DNA of 64,000 nt from Rubrivirga sp. SAORIC476 (GCF_002283555.1 NZ_MVOI01000006.1:329234-393233), one strand, 5' to 3'. Positions 44,714 to 53,528 are shown, numbered from the stretch's first letter. Numbers and translations: made by a program. Notes: generated from the sequence alone by a model not told the origin.

Positions 44714-45091
44714 CTACCCGACCTCGGCGATCACCTCGATCTCGACGAGCGCGCCGACCGGGAGCGCATCCACGGCGACCGTGGAGCGGGCCGGGCGGTG
44801 GTCCCCGAAGGCCTCCGCGTAGACGGCGTTCATGGCCTTGAAGTCGTCCATGGTGTCCAGGTAGACGGTCGTCTTGACGACGTCGCCGAGGCCGACGCCC
44901 GCCGTCGCGAGCACCGCGCGGATGTTGCGGAACACCTGCTCGGTCTGGGCGGCCACGTCGTCGCCGACGAGCACGCCCTCGGTGGGGGAGAGGGCCACCT
45001 GACCGGAGCAGAACAGCAGCCCGCCGACGCGGACGGCGTGGCTGTAGGGGCCGACGGCGGCGGGGGCGCCGGGAGCGGAGACGATGTCCAT
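44714..45091 (-). CDS. RidA family protein
   Basis: A 125-residue RidA/YjgF-type enamine/imine deaminase. Signatures are GPYSHAVRVGGLLFCSGQVAL, NIRAVLATAGVGLGDVVKTTVYL and ARSTVAVDALPVGALVEIEVIA, including the Arg of the active site and the final Glu. ATG at 45091 is preferred over the 8-codon-longer frame; a TATCCTG box lies about 24 bases upstream. Confidence 0.92.
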   Translation of the reverse strand: MDIVSAPGAPAAVGPYSHAVRVGGLLFCSGQVALSPTEGVLVGDDVAAQTEQVFRNIRAVLATAGVGLGDVVKTTVYLDTMDDFKAMNAVYAEAFGDHRPARSTVAVDALPVGALVEIEVIAEVG

Positions 45092-45114
45092 GCGAGTCGA
45101 GAGCGGAGGAAGCA

Positions 45115-45121
45115 CAGGATA
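45115..45121 (-). promoter_or_regulatory. Candidate -7 box for the RidA gene
   Basis: TATCCTG on the minus strand, the same sequence found upstream of the DUF4178 locus at 58146-58152. Confidence 0.3.
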
Positions 45122-45148
45122 CCGCCGCAGGGCAGCCGGACGGGCGCC

Positions 45149-46297
45149 TCATCCCCGAACGTCGCGAAGCCACCGGCGGAGGCCGGGCGTCCGCAGACCC
45201 AGCCGGAGCGCGCCGTCGCGGAGGCTCGCCCACGGCTCGGGCAGCGTCACCAGTCGACCGAGGCGGACCGCCTGCCGCACCGTCGCCTCGATGTGCGGGC
45301 GCCGGATGGCCTCGTAGGGGGTCAGCGTGTCGGTCTTCCCGTGGACGGCAGCGGTGAGGGCGGGAGCCAGCACCGACAAGTCGCGCAGTCCGGCGCCGAG
45401 TCCCTGGCCGAGGAACGGCGGCATCTGGTGGGCCGCGTCGCCGGCGAGCACGAGCCGCCCCCGACTCCACGGCCGGGCGACGAGGTCGTGGAAGGTGTAG
45501 ACCGCCGCGCGCTCGACCGTCACCGCGTCGGGGTCCACGAACGGCGCCAGCCGAGCGCGCACCGCCTCCGGCCGACGGGCCGCCTCGGCGTCCTCGTCAG
45601 CTGCCAGCCTGAACTCCCATCGGCGGCGTGGGTCCGCGAAGGGGACGTAGGTCGCAGGCACGGCCGGGTCCGCGATCTGGCGGAGGCGGTCCGGCAGGTC
45701 CGCTCCAGCCCCGTCGTGGAGCTGCACATCCACCACGAGCCACGTCTGGTCGAAGCCGCGTCCCTCCAGCACCGCTCCCATCGCCTCGCGGACCGTGCTG
45801 CTCGCGCCGTCGCACCCGACCACCCACGCCGCGCGGGCCTCGAATCGCCCCTCCGTGCTCGTGCCCGTCAGGACCACGCCTCCGTCCGCCTCGGCGACCT
45901 CCTCGACCGTGTGCCCGAGGCGGACGGTGACGGTCGGCAACGTCGCCAACCGCGCCCGGAGGTCCCGCTCGATGGTCGGCTGGTGGATGAGCAGGCCCAC
46001 GGGGAAGCCGTCCGGCGGCGCCTCGCGTGGGCGGCCCCGCAGCAGGAGACGCCCGGTGCGGTCGACGAGGTCGAAGCCGTCCAGCGGACGCCCGGTCGCG
46101 GGCGCCCCCGCCTCGGCGAGGACACGGAGGGCATGGCCGTCGAGGTGCGCCGCGCGGGGCAGCGAGTGGGGCGCCGTGTCGCGGTCGAGCGCGACCACCC
46201 GGAGGCCGCGTCTGCCGAGCAGCGCCGCCAGCGTGGCGCCGACCGGCCCGAGGCCGACCACGGCGACGTCGTACAGGGCGGGGGAGTCGGGCGGCAT
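45149..46297 (-). CDS. FAD-dependent aromatic monooxygenase (MhpA/PheA-type)
   Basis: A 382-residue class A flavin monooxygenase. VAVVGLGPVGATLAALLG (residues 9-26) is the dinucleotide fold, WVVGCDGASSTVRE the DG motif, and LVLAGDAAHQMPPFLGQGL the GD motif. The short C-terminus lacks the thioredoxin-like tail of phenol hydroxylases. A substrate such as a phenylpropionoid is possible but not determined. ATG at 46297 gives the normal N-terminus; an earlier in-frame ATG would overlap the divergent cupin leader. Confidence 0.87.
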   Translation of the reverse strand: MPPDSPALYDVAVVGLGPVGATLAALLGRRGLRVVALDRDTAPHSLPRAAHLDGHALRVLAEAGAPATGRPLDGFDLVDRTGRLLLRGRPREAPPDGFPVGLLIHQPTIERDLRARLATLPTVTVRLGHTVEEVAEADGGVVLTGTSTEGRFEARAAWVVGCDGASSTVREAMGAVLEGRGFDQTWLVVDVQLHDGAGADLPDRLRQIADPAVPATYVPFADPRRRWEFRLAADEDAEAARRPEAVRARLAPFVDPDAVTVERAAVYTFHDLVARPWSRGRLVLAGDAAHQMPPFLGQGLGAGLRDLSVLAPALTAAVHGKTDTLTPYEAIRRPHIEATVRQAVRLGRLVTLPEPWASLRDGALRLGLRTPGLRRWLRDVRG

Positions 46298-46361
46298 CTG
46301 GGGAGAACCCTGCCGGACGCGCCCGGATTCAACAGGTCCTTTCTCCCTGATCCCCCTTCCC

Positions 46362-46637
46362 ATGGCCGACTCCTCCGAATCCACCGTCCTCATTTCCGGT
46401 GACGCCGTCGCCCTCCGCCGCTGGACCGAAGCGGCGGGCACGACCGGTGACCCTCACACACGCCCCTACGAGACGGTCGGCACGGTCCTCGACGGGCGCC
46501 TCGAAGTCCACCTCGGGGACGACGTGACGACGTGCGCCGCGGGCGACAGCTACCGCGTCCCGGCGGACGCCCAGCGGCACTACGTCGTCCTCGAAGACCT
46601 CGTCGCCATCGAGGCGACCGCGCCGCCTGCGTCGTAG
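46362..46637 (+). CDS. Small cupin-fold protein
   Basis: A 91-residue single cupin domain: VGTVLDGRLEVHLGDD and TCAAGDSYRVPADAQRHYVVLED, the two conserved cupin motifs in shortened form, with one or two possible metal-binding His residues. Enzymatic or ligand-binding roles are both possible. It is divergent from the FAD monooxygenase with a 64-base spacer and has a pyrimidine-rich leader. Confidence 0.75.
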   Translation: MADSSESTVLISGDAVALRRWTEAAGTTGDPHTRPYETVGTVLDGRLEVHLGDDVTTCAAGDSYRVPADAQRHYVVLEDLVAIEATAPPAS

Positions 46638-46661
46638 CGCGAAGCCCGCTCCGTATGCACC

Positions 46662-46694
46662 GAGCCCCGCCCTCCGTCATGGAAGGTGGGGCTC
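46662..46694. terminator. Bidirectional hairpin between convergent genes
   Basis: GAGCCCC (46662-46668) and GGGGCTC (46688-46694) pair between the cupin and lipoprotein stops. No T tract. Confidence 0.5.
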
Positions 46695-46713
46695 GCTGTC
46701 GGATGACGGCCGG

Positions 46714-47673
46714 CTAGAAACCGAGGATCGGCAGGGTGGGGCGAACCGCGCGCTCGTTCTGGCGCCGGGCCGCGGGCACCGGCCGTGCCGCAGCGCTCGT
46801 GCCGGAGCGGAAGCGGTACGTCAGCAGGAAGTCGACGGCCGAGATCGAACCGGGCGTCGCGAACGCGGTGCTCTCGTAGAACGAGAGGCACTCGTCCGTG
46901 CACGACAGGTCTCCGATGTCGGTCGCCACCAACTCCAGTGTGTTGCCCTCCACGGTGGTGCGGAACGTGACGACCTCCGTCTGACCTCCCTGGGTGACCG
47001 TGACGCGCACGTCGCCGTCGACCAGTGCCCAGGTGCCCGTCACGTCCTGGTCGTCGTCCGGGGTGAACGCGGTGGCGCGGAAGGTGCCGTCCTCCTCGAA
47101 CGTGAACCGCACCGTTCCGTCGAAGGGCTCCTCGAAGCGTTCGACCACGGCGGGCGTGCCGGGCGTGAGCGCGAGGTCGGGGTAGCGCAGCGTGCCCGAG
47201 GCGGTGGCCGTCGCGGTGCCGCTGCTCATGGTGATGGGCGCGACGGTGAACCGGCCGCCGCTCCGCGCGATCAGCGACCGGCGCGGGGTGAAGTAGGCGT
47301 TGTAGCTCAGCCCGGCGTCCGCGTCGATCAGGCTCGCCTGGGACTCCGTGGCGGTTTCGAGGAGCACGAGCTGGACGTAGCCCGTCGTCGACAGCGGACT
47401 GGTCGACTCGACGGCGAGGTTGACGGTGCCGTCGGCGTCTGCGAACAGGTTCACCACGGAGCCGAGGCTGGCGGTGGTCGCGCCCGTGATGGCGATGGTG
47501 CCGGTCGGCTCCACGGTCCGGTCGGGGATCGTCTGGGCCGTCGAGCTGGTGACCCGGGTGTCGATCTGGGCGGCGGTCAGCGTCCAGGTGCCGACGAGGG
47601 CATCCTCGGGGGAGGAGCTGTCGCACGCAGCGACGAGGAGGAGAGCGGGGAGAAGGAGGGCGAGGCGGCGCAT
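46714..47673 (-). CDS. Lipoprotein with lipocalin-like repeats
   Basis: A 319-residue predicted lipoprotein (signal ending LLVAAC, Cys 17). The mature part begins EDALVGTWTLTAAQID and later repeats a similar opening (VTGTWALVDGDVRVTV), suggesting two lipocalin-like or beta-barrel modules. A Cys pair (LSCTDEC) lies in the second half. The C-terminal tail is basic. I do not recognise a family. It is flanked by hairpins and probably transcribed alone. Confidence 0.72.
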   Translation of the reverse strand: MRRLALLLPALLLVAACDSSSPEDALVGTWTLTAAQIDTRVTSSTAQTIPDRTVEPTGTIAITGATTASLGSVVNLFADADGTVNLAVESTSPLSTTGYVQLVLLETATESQASLIDADAGLSYNAYFTPRRSLIARSGGRFTVAPITMSSGTATATASGTLRYPDLALTPGTPAVVERFEEPFDGTVRFTFEEDGTFRATAFTPDDDQDVTGTWALVDGDVRVTVTQGGQTEVVTFRTTVEGNTLELVATDIGDLSCTDECLSFYESTAFATPGSISAVDFLLTYRFRSGTSAAARPVPAARRQNERAVRPTLPILGF

Positions 47674-47762
47674 CGGGGTGGGATGAAAAGCGGCCGATGG
47701 TACCCCATCACTAGGCCGCCGCCTAGTGCATTCGCGTCAGCCCATCCGATTTCGCTCGCTCC

Positions 47763-47795
47763 CCCCGCCCCAAGGCGGGCTCGATCGGGGCGGGG
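47763..47795 (-). terminator. Hairpin after the non-catalytic M16 gene
   Basis: CCCCGCCCC (47763-47771) and GGGGCGGGG (47787-47795) pair, directly beyond the stop of the minus-strand gene. No T tract. Confidence 0.55.
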
Positions 47796-49196
47796 TCAGT
47801 CGAGCGTCGTCAGCGTCACGTCGCCGAACTCCGTCAGCTGCGCCTCCACCACGCTCCGGTCGCCGACGACCACGATGGCCGCGTCGTCACCGCGGAGCAC
47901 CTCGGCCGTCGTCCGGCGGACGTCCTCCGGCGTGACCGCGTAGACGCGCGTCGTGTACTCCTCCAGGTAGTCTCGGCCGAGGCCGTGGAGGTCCATGAAC
48001 GCCAGGATGGAGGCGATGCCGCCCGGCGACGAGTTCTGGAGGACGAACGTCCCGGCGAGGTAGTTCTGGATGCCGCGCAGCTCGTCGGCCGACGGCGGCG
48101 TGGTGGCGAGGCTGTCGATTTCGTACAGGATCTCGGCGATGGCCGGGCCCGTCGAGGGCGTCTGGATGGCCGCGCTCTCGGCCCAGTAGGCGTTCCGGAA
48201 GCGCGACGACACCGACGAGCCGGGGCTGTAGGTGTAGCCCTTGTCCTCACGGATGTTGCGCGTGATGCGGGACCCGAAGGAGCCGCCCAGCAGCGCGTTC
48301 GTCACCTGCAGCGTCACGTAGTCCGGCGACGACGGGTCGAGTGCCGGGAGGCCGACGATGACGTTGGACTGCGCCGCGCCGGGCTGGTCGACGAGGATCA
48401 CGCGCCGCCCCTCGGTGGCGGTCGGCGGGGTCGGGTCGGCCGGGGCCGGGCCGCCGGTCCAGTCGCCGAAGGCGGTCCGAAGAGCGCCCTCGACGGCGGC
48501 CTCGTCGAACCGGCCGACCACGTAGAGGCGCGTCCGCTGCGGGCCGACCTGGGCGTCGTAGAAGGCGCGCACGTCGTCGGCCGTGGCCGCCTCGACGTCG
48601 GCGGCGTCGGGGAGGATGACGTTGGCGTAGGGGTGCTCCCCGTAGAGCGTCCGGTAGAAGGCCGCCTGCGCGAGCGTGCCGGGCTGGGAGCGCGCCACGG
48701 CGGCGCCGCGGAGGGCGTCGCGCTGGACCCGCTCGAAGGCGTCGGCGGGGAAGGCCGGGTTGCGGAGCACGTCGCCGATGAGGCCGACGAGGGCGGGCGT
48801 GAACTCGCTCAGCACGCGGCCCGAGACGAACATCTGGTCGAGCCCGGTGCCCGCCGAGACCGAGCCGCCCATCTCGGCCGCCTCACGCGCGATGTCCTCG
48901 GAGGAGCGCGTCGCGGTGCCTTCGGTGAGGAGCCCCGACATGAGGTCGGCCCAGCCGGTCTGGTCGGCGGCCTCGTCCACGTTGCCCACGCGCACGACCG
49001 CGTAGACGGTCGCCTTGGGCAGGTCGCCGTAGGGGACGAGCGTCACGTCGACGCCGTTGTCGAGCGAGAGCGTGCGGCCCTCTGGGATGTCGAAGGTGCG
49101 CGGCGCCGCGGGCGCGGGCGGCGTGGACGGGAAGTCTTGCGCCAGGACGGCGGGCGCGAGGGCCAGCAGGGCGAGGAGGGAGAGCGAGCGAATCAT
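47796..49196 (-). CDS. M16 peptidase homologue without the zinc motif
   Basis: A 466-residue exported protein (signal ending VLAQ) with two M16 domains. Where the catalytic partner has HxxEH, this one reads TGWADLMSGLLTEGT, so it cannot bind zinc in the usual way. The second domain contains ALLGGSFGSRITRNIREDKGYTYS, the M16 substrate-contact segment. It lies 118 bases downstream of the catalytic paralogue. Pairs of active and inactive M16 proteins work as heterodimers in mitochondria and bacteria, and that is the likely arrangement here. Confidence 0.88.
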   Translation of the reverse strand: MIRSLSLLALLALAPAVLAQDFPSTPPAPAAPRTFDIPEGRTLSLDNGVDVTLVPYGDLPKATVYAVVRVGNVDEAADQTGWADLMSGLLTEGTATRSSEDIAREAAEMGGSVSAGTGLDQMFVSGRVLSEFTPALVGLIGDVLRNPAFPADAFERVQRDALRGAAVARSQPGTLAQAAFYRTLYGEHPYANVILPDAADVEAATADDVRAFYDAQVGPQRTRLYVVGRFDEAAVEGALRTAFGDWTGGPAPADPTPPTATEGRRVILVDQPGAAQSNVIVGLPALDPSSPDYVTLQVTNALLGGSFGSRITRNIREDKGYTYSPGSSVSSRFRNAYWAESAAIQTPSTGPAIAEILYEIDSLATTPPSADELRGIQNYLAGTFVLQNSSPGGIASILAFMDLHGLGRDYLEEYTTRVYAVTPEDVRRTTAEVLRGDDAAIVVVGDRSVVEAQLTEFGDVTLTTLD

Positions 49197-49314
49197 CGGG
49201 GCGAGCGCAGAAGAGAGTCGAGGAGGCCTCCCTCCGCGTGCGGAGGGGAACAGGGGGAGGGCGGCCCCCCTCGGTGGCCTCGTCGGGAGACGCACCGAGG
49301 GGGGCAGGGCGGGG

Positions 49315-50757
49315 TCAGGAGCCGCCGCCCGCCGCCTCCAGCGTGATCACGGTTCGGTTGTCAGGGCGGAGCCACTCCTGGGCCGTCCGCCGGATGAGGC
49401 CCGGTGTGACGCGCTCGAAGCGCTCCACGAGCGTGTTGATGCGGGCGGGGTCGTCGTCGAAGAGCGCGAACGACGCCAGCAGGTCGGCGCGGCCGAAGCC
49501 GAAGGTGCCCGCGAGGGTGTCGTAGAAGTCGCTCCGGAGCTTGACCTTGGCCCGCGCCAGCACGTCCGGCTCGACGCCGGTCTCGCGCAGGCTCTCCACC
49601 TCGCGGTCGATGATCGCCAGGATGGAGTCGGGCGCGGTCTCGTCGTCGTGGATGAGCCACGACGAGAAGAGCATCGGCCCGTTGTAGTTGTACATGTTGC
49701 CCAGCGGCCAGTTGATGCCGCCCGAGACGCCCGCCGTCACGCCGGCCTCGGAGACGAGCGCCTGGTGGAGGCGGCTGTCGTCGCCTTCGAGCAGGATCTG
49801 CTGGATGAGGCCCATCGCGAAGTAGGCGTCCGTGTTGCGCGGCGGCATGTGGTAGGCGAAGGCCAGGGCCGGGCGCGTGGCGAGCGAGTCCACCTTGGAG
49901 GTCCGCTTGGCCTCGGTCTGCGCGGGCTCGCGGAGGTCCGGGATCGGCGGCACGTCGGCGCGCTCGATACCGCCGAAGTACTCCTCCACCCAGCCCATCA
50001 CCTCGTCCGCGTCCACGTCGCCGACGACCACCACGACGGCGTTGTTGGGCGCGTAGAAGGTGTCGAAGAAGTCCGCCACGTCCTCCAGGGTGGCGGCCTC
50101 CAGGTCGGACAGCTCGCCGTAGAAGTTGTGGGCGTTGTACCAGTTCTCGTTGGCCGCCTGCGGCAGGTCCAGCCAGGGGAAGCCGCCGTAGGGCTGGTTG
50201 ATGACGTTGACGCGGACCTCGTTGGAGACCACGCCCTGCTGGTTGACCAGATTCTCCTCGGTGATGTCGAGGCCCCGCATCCGGTCGGCCTCGGCCCACA
50301 GCATCGTCTCGACGGTGTTGGCGGGGACCACCTCGAAGTAGTTGGTGAAGTCGAACCGCGTCGAGCCGTTCAGGATGCCGCCGTTGCGCTGGACGAGCCC
50401 GATGAACTCGTTCTTGCCGAGGTTCTCGGAGCCCTGAAACATCATGTGCTCGAAGAGGTGCGCGAAGCCCGTCCGGTCGCGCGGCTCGATCCGGAAGCCG
50501 ACGTTGTAGTAGACCGCCACGACGGCGGTCGGCGCGGTGTGGTCCTCGCTCACGACCACCTTGAGGCCGTTCGCCAGCGTGTCGTAGACGACCGGCACGT
50601 CGAAGCCGACCGGCCCGGCACGGCGGGCCAACTCGTCGGGGGTGAGCGGGTCGAAGGCGGGCTCGGTGGAGGCGGGCGGCGCGGGGGCGTCGAGGCGGTC
50701 GACGGACGAGCAGCCGCCGACGAGCACGACGGCGGCGAGGAGTGCGAAAGAGCGCAT
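49315..50757 (-). CDS. Zinc-dependent M16 peptidase (catalytic)
   Basis: A 480-residue lipoprotein-type protein (signal ending VLVGGC near residue 15) with the zinc motif HLFEHMMF (HxxEH) in the first domain and a downstream Glu about 75 residues later in NEVRVNVINQPYG. The second domain follows in full. It probably degrades peptides in the periplasm with the non-catalytic partner encoded next. An earlier in-frame start is rejected because it does not carry a signal peptide. Confidence 0.93.
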   Translation of the reverse strand: MRSFALLAAVVLVGGCSSVDRLDAPAPPASTEPAFDPLTPDELARRAGPVGFDVPVVYDTLANGLKVVVSEDHTAPTAVVAVYYNVGFRIEPRDRTGFAHLFEHMMFQGSENLGKNEFIGLVQRNGGILNGSTRFDFTNYFEVVPANTVETMLWAEADRMRGLDITEENLVNQQGVVSNEVRVNVINQPYGGFPWLDLPQAANENWYNAHNFYGELSDLEAATLEDVADFFDTFYAPNNAVVVVVGDVDADEVMGWVEEYFGGIERADVPPIPDLREPAQTEAKRTSKVDSLATRPALAFAYHMPPRNTDAYFAMGLIQQILLEGDDSRLHQALVSEAGVTAGVSGGINWPLGNMYNYNGPMLFSSWLIHDDETAPDSILAIIDREVESLRETGVEPDVLARAKVKLRSDFYDTLAGTFGFGRADLLASFALFDDDPARINTLVERFERVTPGLIRRTAQEWLRPDNRTVITLEAAGGGS

Positions 50758-50842
50758 GGGCGGGGAGACGGCGGAGAGCGAGGTCAACGCCGCTGTACGC
50801 CGCGTCCGCGCGCGGGGTCCGTCGGTGTGCCCTGTCAGCCCT

Positions 50843-50866
50843 CCCCGCCTCGGGCCCGAGGCGGGG
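50843..50866 (-). terminator. 24-bp perfect palindrome after the exported protein gene
   Basis: Each half-site is CCCCGCCTCGGG and its complement, abutting the stop codon of the minus-strand gene at 50867. The same GCCTCGG/CCGAGGC core recurs at 51826-51845 and 63872-63891. No T tract. Confidence 0.5.
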
Positions 50867-51736
50867 CTACCGTCCGGTCGTCGGGACGAGGGCGCCGGAG
50901 ACGAGCGGCGTCTGGATGCCAATGCCGGCGACCACCTGCCCGTTGCCGAAGCCCCGGATGTCATCGCCGAACCAGTACGTCGTGATCCCGGCTTTGACGC
51001 CGTTGATCTGGACGTGCAGTCCCGCCTCAGGGCCGATGAACACCGTGTCGGTGTCGCCGAGGAGGCTCTGGCGGAGCGGGTCGAAGTCGTCGCTGACGAT
51101 GTCGCCGAAGAGGGTCCGCACGGCGACCCCGGCGTCGAGCGTGACGCCGACGGTCGTGCTGCCCGCGATGGTGCCCGAGAGGAGCGTCTCGCCCAGGAGG
51201 ACGCCAGCGCCGAGCGAGCCTGCCGTGAAGGGCTGCGGTGGGCCCATCGGGTCGAACAGGCCGTCCGGGCCGACGGGCACCGACCACTCGGAGGTGGACG
51301 CGCTCCCGTACAGCCGCAGGTCCAGCCCGAAGAGCACGTCGTGGAAACGGGTGTCGATGAGCCCGGCGTTGAGCGTGGAGCCGGAGGCGGGCGCGATGAG
51401 CGTCCGTGCGTAGTCGGCCTGGACGCTGTCGGCAGCACCGACGATGCTGATGAGGACCGTCGCGTCGGTACGCAGGCCGAAGGCATCGAGGGCGAGCTGA
51501 ACGCCCAGCGAGCCGGTCGCGGTGGCGGCGTCGCTGCCGCCCGAGACGCCGCTGCGGAGGGCGCCGTCGGCGTAGAGGCGGGCGAAGGCGCGTGGGCTCT
51601 CGGCCGAGTCTGCCGGGCTGAGTGCTGCCGTGTAGGCCGCTTCCTCGGAGGCGGCCGGGACGAGGAGCGAGGTCAGCGTCTGCGCCGCGCCGGCGGCGGG
51701 AAGGCAGAGGACGAAGGCGACGAGGCGGAGCAGCAT
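50867..51736 (-). CDS. Exported protein of unknown function
   Basis: A 289-residue protein with a signal peptide ending GAAQ. The mature part is Gly/Ser/Thr/Leu-rich with alternating residues and could form beta strands (LFGLDLRLYGS; GVLLGETLLSGTIAG; GIGIQTPLVSGALV), as in outer-membrane barrels, though it lacks a C-terminal aromatic residue. No family is recognised. It stands between two strong hairpins. Confidence 0.62.
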   Translation of the reverse strand: MLLRLVAFVLCLPAAGAAQTLTSLLVPAASEEAAYTAALSPADSAESPRAFARLYADGALRSGVSGGSDAATATGSLGVQLALDAFGLRTDATVLISIVGAADSVQADYARTLIAPASGSTLNAGLIDTRFHDVLFGLDLRLYGSASTSEWSVPVGPDGLFDPMGPPQPFTAGSLGAGVLLGETLLSGTIAGSTTVGVTLDAGVAVRTLFGDIVSDDFDPLRQSLLGDTDTVFIGPEAGLHVQINGVKAGITTYWFGDDIRGFGNGQVVAGIGIQTPLVSGALVPTTGR

Positions 51737-51765
51737 CGGACGGGAGGAGGCGCCCGAGCACAGTA

Positions 51766-51797
51766 GCGCCTCCGATCGGATCCACGATCGGAGGCGC
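51766..51797 (-). terminator. 13-bp perfect hairpin in the leader of the exported protein gene
   Basis: GCGCCTCCGATCG (51766-51778) pairs perfectly with CGATCGGAGGCGC (51785-51797) around a six-base loop, about 30 bases upstream of the minus-strand start at 51736. It could terminate the upstream SPFH transcript or regulate the downstream gene. Confidence 0.55.
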
Positions 51798-51825
51798 ACG
51801 ATTCCGTGTCATCCCACGAGACGGG

Positions 51826-51845
51826 CCGCCTCGGCACCGAGGCGG
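51826..51845 (-). terminator. Palindrome after the SPFH gene
   Basis: CCGCCTCGG / CCGAGGCGG arms with two central bases, starting six bases beyond the stop of the SPFH gene. It is a variant of the palindrome at 50843-50866. Confidence 0.5.
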
Positions 51846-51851
51846 GCGGGC

Positions 51852-52970
51852 TCAGGCGTCCGGCGGCGGCGGCGGCGTCGCCCCGAAGACGCCCCGGAGG
51901 GCGTCCACCTCACCGGCGGCCTTCCACTCGCCGAGGCGCTCGCTCCAGACGAACGTCTCGCGCGTGAGGTCGCCCGAGGCCGCCTGCTGGCGGAGCGCGT
52001 CGAGGCCGAAGGGGCCGGTCGACTGGCCGCTCTTGGATACGTGGAAGCTCACCGCGTCCGGCGGCGGGGGAGGCGCCGACGGGGCCGGGGCGGCCTGCTG
52101 AGGGGCTGCACCGCCCATCATGGCGCCGCCCATCTGGTTGGCCATCGCCAGCCCTGCGCCCAGGCCGACGCCCGCGGCGGCGGCTCCGCCTCCGGGGTTC
52201 TCGGCCGCCTTCGAGATGGCCTGCGCGGTCTGGAACTGCGTGTAGGCACCGAGGTCGCCGATGACGCCCATGCCGGTCCGCTCGTCGAGGAGCTTCTCGA
52301 CCGCGGGCGGCAACGACACGTTCTCGACGAGCAGGTTCACGACCTCGATGCCGTACTCGGCCATGTCGTCGGCCATCTTCTCGGCCACGAAGCCGCCCAG
52401 CTCGTCCACGTTGGCGGCGAGGTCGAGGGCGGCCAGCTTCGCCGAGCCGAGCACGTCGGTGAAGCGCGCCACGATCAGGTTGCGGATCTGGTCCGTGATC
52501 GCGCCCGTGTCCACGTCGCCGGAGGTGCCGACGAGCGTGTCGAGGAAGGTCGCCGGGTCGCTGACCTTGAAGCCGTACGTGCCGAAGGCCCGCAGCCGCG
52601 TCGGCCCGAACTCGGGGTCACGGAGCATGATGGGGTTCTTCGTCCCCCATTTCTGGTCCACGACGCGCGTCGTGCGAATGAAGTAGACCTCGGCCTTGAA
52701 GGGGCTCTCGAAGCCGTACTTCCAGCCCTCCAGCGTGGACAGGATGGGCAGGTTGGCGGTGTCGAGCGTGTACGTGCCCGGCTCGAACACGTCGGCCAAG
52801 CGGCCCTTGTCCACGAACACGGCGGCCTGCCCCTCGCGGACGATGAGCTTGGCGCCGGACTTGATCTCGTTCTGGTGCCGGGGGAACCGCCACGCGAGCG
52901 TGTCGCGCGAGTCGTCGGTCCACTCGATGATGTCGATGAGTTCGCCGCGGAGGCGGTCCATGAGGCCCAT
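51852..52970 (-). CDS. SPFH-domain protein with a C-terminal GYF_2-like domain
   Basis: A 372-residue protein of the YdjI/virion-core-like SPFH group: RFPRHQNEIKSGAKLIVREGQ and AVFVDKGRLADVFEPGTYTL open the SPFH domain, with a helical segment following. A Gly/Ala/Pro linker leads to a C-terminal SKSGQSTGPFGLDALRQQ, the GYF_2-type domain. There is no clear membrane helix, so membrane association is by assembly or partners. It closes the polyamine/DUF4178 locus; a TACCCTT box about 30 bases upstream may give it its own promoter. Confidence 0.87.
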   Translation of the reverse strand: MGLMDRLRGELIDIIEWTDDSRDTLAWRFPRHQNEIKSGAKLIVREGQAAVFVDKGRLADVFEPGTYTLDTANLPILSTLEGWKYGFESPFKAEVYFIRTTRVVDQKWGTKNPIMLRDPEFGPTRLRAFGTYGFKVSDPATFLDTLVGTSGDVDTGAITDQIRNLIVARFTDVLGSAKLAALDLAANVDELGGFVAEKMADDMAEYGIEVVNLLVENVSLPPAVEKLLDERTGMGVIGDLGAYTQFQTAQAISKAAENPGGGAAAAGVGLGAGLAMANQMGGAMMGGAAPQQAAPAPSAPPPPPDAVSFHVSKSGQSTGPFGLDALRQQAASGDLTRETFVWSERLGEWKAAGEVDALRGVFGATPPPPPDA

Positions 52971-53018
52971 GTCAGTGTGGGGGAGTGCGAGGGGAAGGGT
53001 ACGGCAGGCGGCCCGGAC

Positions 53019-53528
53019 CTAGCGTCCGGGGAGGCCCGTCCCGACTGCGGGCCGGGCGGTGTCTGTTCGAGCGCGCGGGGCGCCGAGTTGCGCCACGTCG
53101 CCGCGGGCGACGGCCGTGACGCGCTCGCGGACGGGCGCCAGCCACCGCCGGACGGCGTCCACGATGGCGGCCGTGTCGAGGGCGCCGCAGGTGAACACGT
53201 CGAGCGTGACCAGCCCCGCCTCGGGCCACGTGTGGACGCTCGCGTGGCTCTCGGCGAGGAGCACGACCCCCGTCACGCCGTCGGGCTCGAACTGGTGGAA
53301 GCGAGCGCCGAGGACGGTGGCGCCGGCCGCGCGGCAGGCCTCCGGCAGGCGGCGCTCCCAGGTCGCGACGCGGCGCAGCGGCTCGGGGTCGGTCACCCAG
53401 AAGTCGGCCAGCAGGTGGTGCCCGCCCGCTGGCCGGGTCCGAGGTTCGGGGTACGGGGTGCGGTTCTCAGGGGCGGCCGTGCCGTGCCCCGTACCGTGTA
53501 CCTCGTACCGATCGTCGTTCACTGCCAT
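53019..53528 (-). CDS. speH: S-adenosylmethionine decarboxylase (SpeH type) with a repeat-derived N-terminus
   Basis: A 169-residue proenzyme that supplies decarboxylated AdoMet for spermidine synthesis. ESHASVHTWPE contains Ser 94, the residue that becomes the pyruvoyl group after self-cleavage at Glu-Ser. GHHLLADFW and FTCG are also standard. The first 31 or so residues are abnormal: residues 6-31 are translated from an inverted pair of heptamer arrays, so the natural enzyme probably begins near GGHHLLADFW. It overlaps speE by 10 bases. Confidence 0.9.
   Translation of the reverse strand: MAVNDDRYEVHGTGHGTAAPENRTPYPEPRTRPAGGHHLLADFWVTDPEPLRRVATWERRLPEACRAAGATVLGARFHQFEPDGVTGVVLLAESHASVHTWPEAGLVTLDVFTCGALDTAAIVDAVRRWLAPVRERVTAVARGDVAQLGAPRARTDTARPAVGTGLPGR
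53436..53511. repeat. Inverted heptamer arrays inside the speH coding start
   Basis: The left array (53436-53463) has four units GGTNCGG (GGTCCGA, GGTTCGG, GGTACGG, GGTGCGG). The right array (53484-53511) has four GTACCNN-type units. Both are 28 bp and inverted, with 20 bases between. They are in frame with speH and translated. Confidence 0.75.
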
